DNA of 64,000 nucleotides, from the NCBI GenBank assembly GCA_958295465.1, contig OY282353.1, forward strand, positions 1,426,001 to 1,490,000. The letters are read 5' to 3'. A program made the position numbers and the translations under genes. Each line of letters begins with the position of its first letter. The stretch's first letter is position 1. The DNA is from an uncultured Gammaproteobacteria bacterium (GTDB taxonomy: Bacteria; Pseudomonadota; Gammaproteobacteria; HK1). A model generated the notes under the pieces. It worked only from the letters and a program-made list of their open reading frames with translations. It ran no database searches and had not been told where the DNA came from. Below, piece after piece: positions 1-9,361 of this stretch.

Positions 1-424
1 TCTCCAGTGCCTGATTGAACCCGCGTTCGCGCAGGCGCGCCGGTGCGATGGGAACCGGTGCGAGCCAATCGGCAGTCGCCACCTCGGCGACAGCGCGGAA
101 CAGCATCCCGGCGAGCGCGGGGACGACGCGCAGATCCCGTTCGAATTTCATTCGTCCGATCAGATAGTCGACCGGCGGCGCGTATGCGAGCGCACAGACG
201 GTGCGGTCAACGGGTGGACGCCGTATCGCGCAGGCGCGGCACAACCGGGTGTGGGGCACTGCGCTCGCTCCGCATGCGACGCACGGCTCAGGGAGGGTCG
301 GCAGCTCGCCGGCACAGGCGCTGCAGAGATTTGGAATGGGCCCGGCCGGCTCGTCGCAGAGCAGGCAGATGCCGCTGGGGATGAATCGCATCGGACGCCC
401 CCGGACGGTGTTGCGGAGCAGCAT
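1..424 (-). CDS. comF: ComF-family phosphoribosyltransferase-like protein (partial, N-terminal part)
   Basis: The N-terminal 141 residues of a ComF-family protein; the C-terminal phosphoribosyltransferase fold runs off the left edge. Four CxxC pairs (C20/C23, C34/C37, C48/C51, C62/C65) form the zinc-binding region typical of the family. The visible part ends in PVPIAPARLRERGFNQAL, the conserved entry to the PRTase domain. ComF proteins are linked to DNA uptake and single-strand handling in competent bacteria. It is divergent from bioC, and comF next to biotin genes is a common gammaproteobacterial arrangement. The ATG at 424 is the first reasonable in-frame start. Confidence 0.85.
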   Translation of the reverse strand, partial: MLLRNTVRGRPMRFIPSGICLLCDEPAGPIPNLCSACAGELPTLPEPCVACGASAVPHTRLCRACAIRRPPVDRTVCALAYAPPVDYLIGRMKFERDLRVVPALAGMLFRAVAEVATADWLAPVPIAPARLRERGFNQALE

Positions 425-518
425 GATGCGGCGAATCCATCCGGAGGGTAGTGAGCATTCGTCTCGGGAGATGTCGGCCAACCGCTCTCGACGCAGGGGG
501 CTTGCGAACCGGGGCTCG

Positions 519-1433
519 ATGATCATGGCGGAGGGGCCATCCACGCAGCGACCGGTACCGATACCGCCGAGGTTCGATCGAATCGCGGTGCGGCGCATGT
601 TCGCCCGCGCTGGCGACGGGGACCCCGAGTTCGCGCGGGTCATGCGGGCCGCGCGTGATGCGTTGCTCGATCGTCTCGATGACGTTCGTATCGCGCCGAG
701 GCGGATCCTCGATCTCGGGGCCGGTACCGGCGCCACGTCGCGCGGCCTCGCGCGCCGTTTTCGCGGAGCCGACGTGGTGTCCGTCGACCCTGTCGCCAGC
801 CTGCTTCACCGCGCCGGATCGCGTGCGCCGCGCTGGTTCTCCAGGCATCGGCACGTCGCAGCCGAAGCCGAGCGGCTGCCGTTGTCGTCCCGCTGCATGG
901 ACCTCGTTCTGTCGAGTCTGGCGATGCCGTGGTTCGACCCTGTCGACCTGGCACTGGCGGAGTGCCTGCGCATTTTGCGTCCGGGCGGGCTGCTGCTGCT
1001 CAGCACCCTCGGGCCCGGTACGTTGAAAGAGCTTGCCTTCGCGTGGTCGGGCGGATGCGAGCCGCACCGGATGCATCCATTCGCCGACATGCACGAGCTC
1101 GGCGACGCTCTGGTGCACACCGGTTTTGCCGATGTGGTCATGGACGTGCAACGGGTTCGGCTCCAGGCGCCCGACTTCTGGCGACTGTGCCGGGTCCTGA
1201 GCCGGAGCGGGGGCTCCGGTGCGCTCGTGGCGCGCCGGCGCGGGTTGTCGGCCGTCGAGACCTTCCGGGTAGCGGCAGCGCGGTACGACTCTCTTCGCGG
1301 CCCCGACGGCACCCTGCCCGTGAGTGTGGAGCTGGTGTTCGGTCATGCGTGGGCGCCCGAGCCGGTGCGGCCGAGGCCGGCCAGCGCGTTTTCCCGGATG
1401 GACTGGTCCCCGGGATCCGGATCTCGCTCATGA
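519..1433 (+). CDS. bioC: Malonyl-ACP O-methyltransferase BioC-like
   Basis: A 304-residue class I SAM-dependent methyltransferase. Motif I is ILDLGAGTGATS (residues 63-74), an acidic residue (VSVDP) follows strand 2, and the post-I region is LVLSSLAMPWFDP. BioC methylates malonyl-ACP to start pimelate synthesis for biotin. The assignment rests on the overall BioC-like pattern (RFDRIA near the N-terminus, the LALAECLRILRPGG region) and on divergent comF. The other bio genes are not in the window. The reading frame is open upstream to 201, but that stretch lies over comF; ATG 519 or 525 fits the family. An NDUFAF5-like methyltransferase is the alternative. Confidence 0.75.
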   Translation: MIMAEGPSTQRPVPIPPRFDRIAVRRMFARAGDGDPEFARVMRAARDALLDRLDDVRIAPRRILDLGAGTGATSRGLARRFRGADVVSVDPVASLLHRAGSRAPRWFSRHRHVAAEAERLPLSSRCMDLVLSSLAMPWFDPVDLALAECLRILRPGGLLLLSTLGPGTLKELAFAWSGGCEPHRMHPFADMHELGDALVHTGFADVVMDVQRVRLQAPDFWRLCRVLSRSGGSGALVARRRGLSAVETFRVAAARYDSLRGPDGTLPVSVELVFGHAWAPEPVRPRPASAFSRMDWSPGSGSRS

Positions 1434-1547
1434 TCGAAGCACGCGAAAACCATCATGTTTCAATAGGTTCTCGTGTTGCGAGGGCGAACGAGCCTGCTGT
1501 AGCATTGGCCGCCCTTTTCGGGGGAGCGGCGGTCACCCGGGGCATGC

Positions 1548-2072
1548 ATGTTCGCCACCAGGATCGAAGACGGCTCCATACGGCGCATCATCATTCGGCC
1601 GAACCGTTCGCTGACGTGGGAGCAGACGAAGATCGTCTACTTCTGCATCGCGTCCTATAGCTTGGCAATTGCCGGGGTGTTCGCGGTCATGGGGTTCTGG
1701 CCCGTGCTCCCGTTCGCCGGAGGGGAGATCGCGGCGCTCGGCATCGCGTTCTACGTCAATGCCCTGGCGGGAACGTCGGTTCAGGTCGTGACGGTGGGCG
1801 GAGACGTGGTCAAGGTCGAGAAGGAGAGACCCGGACCACGATGCGAGTGGCTGTTTCAGAGGGCGTGGGCCCGGGTCGACATCGATGGGCCTGCCGGTCA
1901 CGGTTCGAGCCGTCTGGTGGTCCGATCACACGGCAAACAGGTGGTGCTCGGCGAATTTCTCACCGAAACAGAGCGCAGGCGGCTGGCTGCGACACTGGCT
2001 GAGGTGATCGGGACCGGGAGCCCGGCCGGGGCCCGAAGAATTCATGAAGCGGAGAGACTGCAAGATGCTTAG
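1548..2072 (+). CDS. DUF2244 integral membrane protein of the cytochrome oxidase operon
   Basis: A 174-residue protein with two membrane segments (about residues 30-50 and 55-72) followed by a soluble C-terminal domain rich in basic and valine residues. This is the layout of DUF2244 proteins, which are commonly encoded directly before coxB. The function is unknown; the location suggests a part in oxidase assembly. Its stop codon overlaps the preferred start of coxB, so the two are probably translationally coupled. Confidence 0.75.
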   Translation: MFATRIEDGSIRRIIIRPNRSLTWEQTKIVYFCIASYSLAIAGVFAVMGFWPVLPFAGGEIAALGIAFYVNALAGTSVQVVTVGGDVVKVEKERPGPRCEWLFQRAWARVDIDGPAGHGSSRLVVRSHGKQVVLGEFLTETERRRLAATLAEVIGTGSPAGARRIHEAERLQDA

Positions 2073-3219
2073 GAGAACATCGGGCCGGGGGGCGGGTTCG
2101 GGCATGGCGGTCTTCGCGATGCTCGCACTTGCGAGCACGGGGGCCTTCGCCGCATGGGACCTGAACCTGCCGGTCGGGGTCACGCCGATCAGCCGGATCG
2201 TGTACGACCTGCACATGCTCATCCTGTGGATATGTGTCGCGATCGGTGTGGTGGTCTTCGGCATCATGTTCATCTCGATCGTGCGCCACCGCAAGGCCGC
2301 CGGGGTGCAGGCCGCACAGTTCCACCACAGCACGTTCGCCGAGATCGCCTGGACGGTGATCCCGATCGTCATCCTCGTGTCGATGGCGGTGCCGGCCACG
2401 ACGACCCTCATCGAGATGGAGGACACCACCGACGCCGACCTCACCGTCAAGGTCACCGCCTATCAGTGGAAGTGGAAGTACGAGTACATCGAAGACGGCA
2501 TCACGGTGTACAGCAATCTCGCCGCGTCGAGCCGCCAGGCCATCTACGAGGATCCGACGAAGGTCGAGAACTATCTCCTCGAGGTCGACAACCCCATCGT
2601 CTTCCCGGTCGGCAAGAAGGTGCGCCTGCTGCTGACCGCCGACGACGTCATCCATACGTGGTGGGTACCGGAGCTGGGGCAGAAGAAGGATGCGATTCCA
2701 GGATTCATCAACGAGATCTGGACGCTCGTGGAGGAGCCAGGGGTCTACCGCGGTCAGTGCGCCGAGCTTTGCGGGAAGGATCACGGATTCATGCCGATCG
2801 TGGTCCGCGCGGCTCCCGAGGAGGAGTACCGGGCCTGGGTCGCCGAGCGGATGACGGCCCAGGCGGAGCAGGCGGCCCTCGCGATGCGCGAGTGGGGCAA
2901 GACGGAGTTGATGGCGCTCGGAGAGAAGGTCTACGTCACATCCTGCGCGACATGCCATCAGATGGACGGCGCCGGGGTCACCGGCGCGTTTCCCTCCATT
3001 CGGGGAAGCGAGGTGGCGACCGGAGACGTCCAGGCCCATCTGAAGCTGGTGATGGACGGGCGCAGCGGTACGGCAATGCAATCCTTCGGCTCGCAGCTCG
3101 ACGACGTGGAGCTGGCGGCGGTGGTGACGTACCAGCGCAACGCGTTCGGAAACGCCACCGGTGACGTCGTTCAGCCGGCGATGATCTCGGCGGCTCGCAA
3201 CTTGAACACGGGAGGTTGA
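2065..3219 (+). CDS. coxB: Cytochrome c oxidase subunit II with C-terminal cytochrome c domain (caa3 type)
   Basis: A 384-residue subunit with a signal peptide, two transmembrane helices, and a periplasmic CuA domain with all ligands visible (VIHTWWVP histidine; QCAELCGKDHGFM cysteines, histidine and methionine). A C-terminal cytochrome c domain carries CATCH. This fused form accepts electrons from soluble cytochrome c and passes them to subunit I. ATG 2065 is preferred over ATG 2044 because GGAGAG lies nine bases upstream; it overlaps the DUF2244 stop. coxA follows six bases after the stop. Confidence 0.95.
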   Translation: MLRRTSGRGAGSGMAVFAMLALASTGAFAAWDLNLPVGVTPISRIVYDLHMLILWICVAIGVVVFGIMFISIVRHRKAAGVQAAQFHHSTFAEIAWTVIPIVILVSMAVPATTTLIEMEDTTDADLTVKVTAYQWKWKYEYIEDGITVYSNLAASSRQAIYEDPTKVENYLLEVDNPIVFPVGKKVRLLLTADDVIHTWWVPELGQKKDAIPGFINEIWTLVEEPGVYRGQCAELCGKDHGFMPIVVRAAPEEEYRAWVAERMTAQAEQAALAMREWGKTELMALGEKVYVTSCATCHQMDGAGVTGAFPSIRGSEVATGDVQAHLKLVMDGRSGTAMQSFGSQLDDVELAAVVTYQRNAFGNATGDVVQPAMISAARNLNTGG

Positions 3220-3224
3220 GGGTC

Positions 3225-4826
3225 ATGAGCACCTCGTACGCAGCACACGCCGACGACCACCATCACCACGGGCCGGACCCGGGACTGTTGCGTTGGGTGT
3301 TCACCACCAATCACAAGGACATCGGGACGCTGTACCTGTGGTTCGCGCTCATCATGTTCTTCGTCGGCGGGTTCCTCGCCATGGGCATCCGGGCCGAGCT
3401 GTTCAAGCCCGGGCTCCAGCTTCTCGACCCGCACCTGTTCAACCAGTTCACGACGATGCACGCGCTGATCATGATCTTCGGCGCCATCATGCCCGCGTTC
3501 GTCGGCTTCGCGAACTGGCTCGTCCCGATGATGGTGGGAGCGCCCGACATGGCGCTGCCGCGCCTGAACAACTGGAGCTTCTGGCTGCTGCCGTTCGCGT
3601 TCACCCTCCTCATCGGCACGTTCTTCCTGCCGGGCGGTGCGCCGGCGGCGGGCTGGACGATGTATCCGCCGCTGGTGCTCCAGGGCGGGGCGAACGTCGC
3701 GTTCATGATCTTCGCGGTTCACATCATGGGCATCTCTTCCATCATGGGCGCGATCAACATCATCGTGACCATCCTGAACATGCGCGCGCCGGGCATGACC
3801 CTGCTGCGGATGCCGCTGTTCGTCTGGACCTGGCTCATCACCGCGTTCCTGCTCATCGCCGCGATGCCGGTGCTGGCCGGCGCGGTGACCATGCTGCTGA
3901 CCGACAAGTTCTTCGGCACGTCGTTCTTCAACGCGGCCGGCGGCGGTGATCCGGTCATGTTCCAGCACGTGTTCTGGTTCTTCGGACACCCCGAGGTCTA
4001 CATCCTCATCCTCCCTGCGTTCGGCATCATCTCGCAGATCATCCCCACCTTCGCGCGCAAACCGCTGTTCGGATACGAATCGATGGTGTACGCGACCGCC
4101 TCGATCGCGTTCATCTCCTTCATCGTGTGGGCGCATCACATGTTCACGGTGGGGATGCCGCTCTCCGGCGAGCTGTTCTTCATGTACACGACGATGCTGA
4201 TCGCGGTGCCGACCGGGGTGAAGGTGTTCAACTGGATAGCGACGATGTGGCGCGGCTCGATGACGTTCGAGACGCCGATGCTGTGGGCGATCGCGTTCGT
4301 GGTGCTGTTCACGATCGGGGGGTTTTCCGGCCTCATGCTCGCGATCACCCCGGTCGACTTCCAGTATCACGACACCTATTTCGTCGTCGCCCACTTCCAC
4401 TACGTGCTCGTCACCGGGGCAATCTTCGCGATCATCGGGGGAGTGTATTACTGGCTGCCGAAGTGGACGGGCCACATGTACGACGAGACGCTCGGAAAGT
4501 GGCATTTCTGGATCTCGACCATCTCGGTGAACGTGCTGTTCTTCCCCCAGCATTTTCTCGGCCTTGCGGGAATGCCGAGAAGGATCCCCGACTACGCGGT
4601 TCAGTTCACCGACTGGAACATGGTATCGAGCATCGGCGGCTTCGTGTTCGGGCTCTCGCAGCTCATGTTCCTCTACATCGTCGTCCAGACCATCCGGGGC
4701 GGTGAGAAGGTGACGGAGCGGGTGTGGGAAGGCGCCCACGGTCTGGAGTGGACGCTGGCGTCGCCGCCTCCGTACCACACCTTCGAAGAGCCGCCGCACG
4801 TCACCGAGGCGGAAGCGCACGGCTGA
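3225..4826 (+). CDS. coxA: Cytochrome c oxidase subunit I
   Basis: The 533-residue haem-copper catalytic subunit, with about twelve membrane helices. The HPEVYILILPAFG block (CuB histidine and cross-linked tyrosine), WAHHMFTVG and the VVAHFHYVL haem-ligand region are all present. It reduces O2 to water at haem a3/CuB and pumps protons. The glutamate in GHPEVY is the D-channel residue of A-type oxidases. ATG 3225 is chosen because GGGAGG lies just upstream; an in-frame TTG at 3216 is less likely. Confidence 0.97.
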   Translation: MSTSYAAHADDHHHHGPDPGLLRWVFTTNHKDIGTLYLWFALIMFFVGGFLAMGIRAELFKPGLQLLDPHLFNQFTTMHALIMIFGAIMPAFVGFANWLVPMMVGAPDMALPRLNNWSFWLLPFAFTLLIGTFFLPGGAPAAGWTMYPPLVLQGGANVAFMIFAVHIMGISSIMGAINIIVTILNMRAPGMTLLRMPLFVWTWLITAFLLIAAMPVLAGAVTMLLTDKFFGTSFFNAAGGGDPVMFQHVFWFFGHPEVYILILPAFGIISQIIPTFARKPLFGYESMVYATASIAFISFIVWAHHMFTVGMPLSGELFFMYTTMLIAVPTGVKVFNWIATMWRGSMTFETPMLWAIAFVVLFTIGGFSGLMLAITPVDFQYHDTYFVVAHFHYVLVTGAIFAIIGGVYYWLPKWTGHMYDETLGKWHFWISTISVNVLFFPQHFLGLAGMPRRIPDYAVQFTDWNMVSSIGGFVFGLSQLMFLYIVVQTIRGGEKVTERVWEGAHGLEWTLASPPPYHTFEEPPHVTEAEAHG

Positions 4827-4845
4827 TGGGCGAGTGCACGAAGAC

Positions 4846-4965
4846 ATGGCCACGACCGTCGAGGGGAATCGAAGCGGGCGCAAGGCGAACGTCCGGCTGG
4901 CCATTGCGCTCGCGATCGTGGCGGCCGTGTTCTATGTCGGCATCCTCGTGTTGAAATATCCATGA
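4846..4965 (+). CDS. Small single-helix cytochrome oxidase protein (CoxF-like)
   Basis: A 39-residue protein starting MATTVEGNRSGRK, with one hydrophobic helix (LAIALAIVAAVFYVGILVL). It sits between coxA and ctaG, where small single-span oxidase-associated proteins are commonly found in proteobacteria. Its TGA overlaps the ctaG ATG (ATGA). Position, coupling and hydrophobic profile support translation; the function is inferred from location only. Confidence 0.7.
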   Translation: MATTVEGNRSGRKANVRLAIALAIVAAVFYVGILVLKYP

Positions 4966-5522
4966 TGACCGCCGCTCCCCGATCCGACCGGACCACCGCG
5001 GCGCGGGCGAACCGGAGGACCGCGGGACGGCTTGCGGTCGTCGTGCTCGCGATGTTCGGGTTCGGGTACGCGCTCGTGCCGCTCTACGACGTGCTCTGCG
5101 AGATCACCGGCCTGGGCGGGCGCACCGGAGTGGTTGCCGCGAATGCGCTCGACGGCGAGGTCGATACGAGCCGGACGATCAAGGTCCAGTTCCTCGGCAC
5201 CGTGAGCAGCCGGCTGCCGTGGGAGTTTCATCCCACCGTCGCTTCGATGGAGGTGCATCCCGGACAGGTCTACGAGACGACGTATTTCGCGAAGAACCTG
5301 TCCCCGGCCGCGACCATCGGCCAAGCGCGCCCCTCGGTCGCGCCGTCCATCGCGTCGTTGCACTTCAACAAGACGGAATGCTTCTGCTTCGTCGAGCAGG
5401 AGTTCGCGCCGGGGGAGGCGCGGGACATGCCGGTGCGTTTCGTGCTGAGCCGGGACCTCCCGGCCGAAATCTCGACGGTGACGTTGTCGTACACGTTCTT
5501 CAATTCACGGCAAACGGGATAG
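4962..5522 (+). CDS. ctaG: Cytochrome c oxidase assembly protein CtaG/Cox11
   Basis: A 186-residue protein with one N-terminal membrane anchor (about residues 24-42, ending [15 protein letters not shown]) and a periplasmic beta-rich domain with the copper-binding CFCFVEQEF motif. Cox11 delivers copper to the CuB site of subunit I. The start overlaps the stop of the small upstream gene by four bases. Length matches the family. Confidence 0.93.
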   Translation: MMTAAPRSDRTTAARANRRTAGRLAVVVLAMFGFGYALVPLYDVLCEITGLGGRTGVVAANALDGEVDTSRTIKVQFLGTVSSRLPWEFHPTVASMEVHPGQVYETTYFAKNLSPAATIGQARPSVAPSIASLHFNKTECFCFVEQEFAPGEARDMPVRFVLSRDLPAEISTVTLSYTFFNSRQTG

Positions 5523-5562
5523 CCCGCACGCGGGCATCGACGGCGCCGCCCGGGCGGGCGGC

Positions 5563-6462
5563 ATGAATTCAGCGAACGGGATGACGAGGGCAATGGTTGC
5601 GGCAAAAGGCGGGTACTACATTCCACACGGCACCAAGTGGCCGATCATGGGCTCGATCGGCCTGTTCACGCTGCTCGGCGGATTCGCGCTGCTGCTCAAC
5701 GGCAATGCGTCCGCGGACTGGATCATGATCGTCGGCGCCGTGATCATCGTCGCGATGATGATCGGCTGGTTCGGCACCGTGATCGGAGAGAGCGAGTCGG
5801 GGACGTACAACGCGCAGGTGGACCTCTCCTTCCGGCACGGGATGATGTGGTTCATCTTCTCCGAGGTACTGTTCTTCGCGGCGTTCTTCGGCGCCTTGTT
5901 CTACGCCCGGATCTACGCGGTGCCGTGGCTCGCGGGCGAGGGTGCGGGCGGATTCGCGACCGGACCGTGGCTGTGGCCGGGGTTCGAAGGAACGTGGCCG
6001 ACGAACGGACCCGGCGACGTCGGCGGCGCGTTCGACATCATCCCGGCGTTCGGCATCCCCTTCATCAACACCATCATCCTCGTCTCGAGCGGCGGCACCG
6101 TCACCCTCGCGCATTGGGCGCTGAAGAAGAACGAACGGGGGAAGCTGTGCTGGTGGCTGTTCGCGACGGTTGCGCTCGGGTTGGTGTTCCTCGCGTTGCA
6201 GGGATACGAGTTCGCGCATGCCTACGCCGACCTCAACCTGACCCTGGGATCGGGGGTGTACGGGTCGACGTTCTTCATGTTGACCGGGTTTCACGGGCTG
6301 CACGTGACGATCGGCGCGATCATGCTCCTCGTCATGCTGCTTCGATCGATGAAGGGCCACTTCACCCCGGAGCACCATTTCGCGTTCGAAGCGGCGGCGT
6401 GGTACTGGCACTTCGTCGACGTGGTCTGGATCGGGTTGTTCATCTTCGTCTACTGGCTCTGA
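5563..6462 (+). CDS. coxC: Cytochrome c oxidase subunit III
   Basis: A 299-residue protein with seven predicted helices and typical subunit III blocks ([44 protein letters not shown]). It stabilises the oxidase core and its proton uptake. ATG 5563 is taken as start, although ATG 5593 is also possible. The gene ends the forward oxidase block before a convergent small gene. Confidence 0.96.
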   Translation: MNSANGMTRAMVAAKGGYYIPHGTKWPIMGSIGLFTLLGGFALLLNGNASADWIMIVGAVIIVAMMIGWFGTVIGESESGTYNAQVDLSFRHGMMWFIFSEVLFFAAFFGALFYARIYAVPWLAGEGAGGFATGPWLWPGFEGTWPTNGPGDVGGAFDIIPAFGIPFINTIILVSSGGTVTLAHWALKKNERGKLCWWLFATVALGLVFLALQGYEFAHAYADLNLTLGSGVYGSTFFMLTGFHGLHVTIGAIMLLVMLLRSMKGHFTPEHHFAFEAAAWYWHFVDVVWIGLFIFVYWL

Positions 6463-6565
6463 TGGCACGCCGATCGGTCGGGACGGCGCCTCGCCGCTCC
6501 CGGCCGTCTGCCCATCGGCAATCCGTCTCGAGGTGCAGGAGCGCGGCGGACACGGCCGGTGCGGG

Positions 6566-6784
6566 TCAGGGCCGAATCCCGTGCGGCTGGATGAGGCCGA
6601 GCGCCCAGAGCAGAATGAGCAGGCAGAGAAGGCCGATCGAGATCCCCACGCGCACCGTCAGCGCCCTGACCGTGCGCTCCGACCGGCCCTTGTCCTTGAC
6701 GAGAAAGAACAGGCCGGACGCCAGGCTGGCCAGCACGCCGATGAAGATTGCCACAACGACCAGCTTCGCGAGCATCGGGACCAT
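6566..6784 (-). CDS. DUF2909 twin-transmembrane protein
   Basis: A 72-residue protein with two membrane helices separated by a short basic loop (VKDKGRSERTVRAL), matching DUF2909. This family is regularly found on the reverse strand between coxC and SURF1 in gammaproteobacteria. MVPMLAKL at 6784 is a natural start. The role in oxidase assembly is inferred from context. Confidence 0.8.
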   Translation of the reverse strand: MVPMLAKLVVVAIFIGVLASLASGLFFLVKDKGRSERTVRALTVRVGISIGLLCLLILLWALGLIQPHGIRP

Positions 6785-6863
6785 ATTCGTGGGCGGGTGC
6801 CGGAGTATTGTATCGTAGCGCCCGCGGCGGCATCGCCGGGTGAGGGTGCGGGCGGCGCCGTCG

Positions 6864-7601
6864 ATGACCCTTGCAGCCATTCGTTCATTCATCCCGGCCA
6901 CGGCAGCGGTCCTCGCCATCGCGACCTTCACATGGCTCGGGCTGTGGCAGCTCGACCGCGCCAACGAGAAGGAGCGCCGCCACGGGACGTTCGCCGCGCG
7001 TACCGCTGATGTCCCAATCCTGCTCAATCAGCGCCTGTCGGCCATGCCGTCCGAGCTCGATCCCGAGTGGTGGCGGTATCGGCGTGTCGAAGTCTCGGGC
7101 GAGGCGTTCGGCGAACGCCAGTACCTGCTGGACAACCGCACCCGGAACGCGGTCGCCGGCTATCACGTCTATCTGCCGATGCTGGTGACCGGACTCGATC
7201 GCGTGGTGCTCGTCAACCGCGGATGGGTGGAGACCGGCCCGAGTCGCGAGCGCCGTCCGGACGTTTCGCTGGACCCGGCGGCGCTGGTGGCATCGGGGAT
7301 CGCGGATTACCCGCGGCATCCGCTCCTCCTCGGCGACGACGGCTACGCCGACTCCTCCTGGCCGAAGGTCGTGCAGCGGATCGATCTCGACAAGACGGCA
7401 CGGGATCTCGGGCGTCCCGTGCTGCCATTCGTGGTGTTGATGGATGATGCGCTGCCGCACGGCTTCGTGCGCGAATGGACTCCGTACCTCGGCATTGGTC
7501 CCGAGCGGCATCGGGGCTACGCGCTCCAGTGGTTTTCGCTGGCGGCCGCGGTGGCCGTGGTGTGGCTCGTCGTCAAGGTCCGTGGCGCCCGTGGACACTG
7601 A
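6864..7601 (+). CDS. SURF1-family cytochrome oxidase assembly protein
   Basis: A 245-residue protein with an N-terminal and a C-terminal membrane helix around a periplasmic domain. SURF1 hallmarks are present: FTWLGLWQLDRANEKE, a WWRYRRVEVSGEF-like stretch, VNRGWV, and a C-terminal HRGYALQWFSLA. SURF1 proteins assist haem a insertion into subunit I. ATG 6864 is preferred over the upstream GTG 6840. The end overlaps the next gene by 11 bases. Confidence 0.92.
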   Translation: MTLAAIRSFIPATAAVLAIATFTWLGLWQLDRANEKERRHGTFAARTADVPILLNQRLSAMPSELDPEWWRYRRVEVSGEAFGERQYLLDNRTRNAVAGYHVYLPMLVTGLDRVVLVNRGWVETGPSRERRPDVSLDPAALVASGIADYPRHPLLLGDDGYADSSWPKVVQRIDLDKTARDLGRPVLPFVVLMDDALPHGFVREWTPYLGIGPERHRGYALQWFSLAAAVAVVWLVVKVRGARGH

Positions 7602-8160
7602 ATCGCGGGGACGAGCGCAGCGCGGGAACCGCGCCGTGCTGATCGGGCTCTTCGCCGTGTTCGGTGTCCCGATCCTGATCGCGTACGCGCTCAACGTGTG
7701 GTGGCCGCACTGGAGCCCGTTCGGCCGGGTGAACCACGGAGAGATCGTCGAGCCCGCGTGGAAGGTCGAGCTCGCGGCGATGGGTCATGACGCGACGCAT
7801 CGCGCCGCAGGTCGCTGGGTCCTGCTGCACCCCGCCGCGTCGGAATGCGGCGATGCGTGCGAGACGCTTCTCGATCTCACGAAGCGTGTGCACGTCTCCC
7901 TGGGCAAGGACCACGACCGGGTGGTCAGGATGTTCGTCCACCGCGCCGGCCTTCCGGTCGACCGGGTGCGGTCGATGGATGCGGGCTTGATCCTGGTGCC
8001 GGCGCCCGCGGCATGGTTCGACCGATTCGGAGGAGATGGGCCGGTGCTGCTGGTCGTCGACCCGCAACACCGGGCGGTGCTGCAATATCGTGCGGATCTG
8101 CAAGGCAAAGGGCTCGCGCGCGACCTCGCCAGAGTGCTGAAGATCTCGAAGATCGGCTGA
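7591..8160 (+). CDS. Oxidase-operon membrane protein of unknown function
   Basis: A 189-residue protein with one N-terminal membrane helix (LIGLFAVFGVPILIAYALNVWW) and a periplasmic domain resembling the SCO/thioredoxin region of small proteins that follow SURF1 in Pseudomonas-type cox operons. No CxxxC copper motif is present (only ECGDACETLL), so a copper-chaperone role is not claimed. GTG 7591 overlaps the SURF1 stop, indicating coupling. Confidence 0.7.
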   Translation: MDTESRGRAQRGNRAVLIGLFAVFGVPILIAYALNVWWPHWSPFGRVNHGEIVEPAWKVELAAMGHDATHRAAGRWVLLHPAASECGDACETLLDLTKRVHVSLGKDHDRVVRMFVHRAGLPVDRVRSMDAGLILVPAPAAWFDRFGGDGPVLLVVDPQHRAVLQYRADLQGKGLARDLARVLKISKIG

Positions 8161-8416
8161 TTTGTCGAGAGATCCCGGAGGCCAGAGGGATGCCGGGCAG
8201 CGGCCCCCCGCCGCAATCCCCACCAACGCCCGGAACACAGACCGCACGACCAGGATTTCTCGGCCTCGCCAACCGCCAGAACATCCGATTCCCGGCGATT
8301 CAAAGGACAATTCCGGACTTGATGGAAATTGCCGCCGCCGCGTCGTCCTCCCGGCCCCTCGCCCGAGCTTGGTATCATTCGCTCATGGTGAGTCCTTCAT
8401 TCCGCGCCCGTGCCCC

Positions 8417-9319
8417 GTGCCCTCTCCTCCCATCGCACTGATCCTCGGCGACCCTCGCCTGTGGCGCGAGTACGTCGCGCTCTGCAAGCCGAAGGTCGTG
8501 GCATTGATCGTCTTCACCGCGATCGTCGGCATGCTGCTCGCGAGCCCGGGCATGGTGCCGCTGGATACCCTGGTGCTCGCGACCCTCGGCATCGGGGGAG
8601 CGGCTGCGTCGGGAGCGGCGGTCAATCATCTCGTCGACCGCCGGGTCGACGCGTTGATGGCGAGGACAAGCGGTCGCCCGCTCCCGAGCGGAAAGGTCGA
8701 TACGGTCTCCGCGGCGGTGTTCGCCGCGGTGCTGTGCATCTTTTCCATGGCCCTGCTGGTATGGGGAGTCAACGGATTGACGGCGGGGCTGACGTTCGGG
8801 TCGCTGGTCGGGTATGCGGTGATCTACAGCCTCTTTCTCAAGCGGGCGACTCCCCAGAACATCGTCATCGGGGGCGCCGCGGGGGCGATGCCGCCGGTGC
8901 TCGGCTGGTCGGCGGTCACCGGCGAGGTCGACCCGCACGCACTGCTGCTGTTCCTGATCATCTTCGCCTGGACGCCGCCCCACTTCTGGGCGCTGGCCAT
9001 TCACCGTCATCGGGAGTACGCGGATGCGGACATCCCCATGTTGCCGGTGACGCACGGTGTCGATTTCACGCGGCTGCACGTACTGCTCTACACCGTGATC
9101 CTGTTCGTGGTGAGCCTGCTGCCGTTCGCGACCAGGATGAGCGGTGTGATCTACCTCATCGTGGCGACGGTGCTCGGAGCGGGATTTCTCGGCTACGCGG
9201 TGGCCTTGTACCGCCGGCGCGACGGCAGGCTGCCGATGCGCACCTTCGGCTACTCGATCTACTACCTGCTCGGTATCTTCGCCGGTCTGCTCGTCGATCA
9301 CCACGCGCGCGGGTGGTAA
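8417..9319 (+). CDS. cyoE: Protohaem IX farnesyltransferase (haem O synthase)
   Basis: A 300-residue, eight- to nine-helix UbiA-family prenyltransferase. The catalytic acidic motif is NHLVDRRVDALMARTSGRP, and a second conserved region is HRHREYADADIPMLP. It makes haem O for the oxidase. No ATG lies close enough in frame, so GTG 8417 is proposed. In relatives a haem A synthase (ctaA) gene normally precedes it; here only about 250 bases without a gene lie between. Confidence 0.93.
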   Translation: MPSPPIALILGDPRLWREYVALCKPKVVALIVFTAIVGMLLASPGMVPLDTLVLATLGIGGAAASGAAVNHLVDRRVDALMARTSGRPLPSGKVDTVSAAVFAAVLCIFSMALLVWGVNGLTAGLTFGSLVGYAVIYSLFLKRATPQNIVIGGAAGAMPPVLGWSAVTGEVDPHALLLFLIIFAWTPPHFWALAIHRHREYADADIPMLPVTHGVDFTRLHVLLYTVILFVVSLLPFATRMSGVIYLIVATVLGAGFLGYAVALYRRRDGRLPMRTFGYSIYYLLGIFAGLLVDHHARGW

Positions 9320-9361
9320 TCGCCCGCGCCGAGGGGCAGCGCGGCGGCCGTCCCGGGGCGG

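Noticed and set aside
3171..4904. A 577-codon minus-strand frame opposite coxA
   Set aside because: Arg/His/Glu-rich shadow of a certain coxA; no family resemblance.
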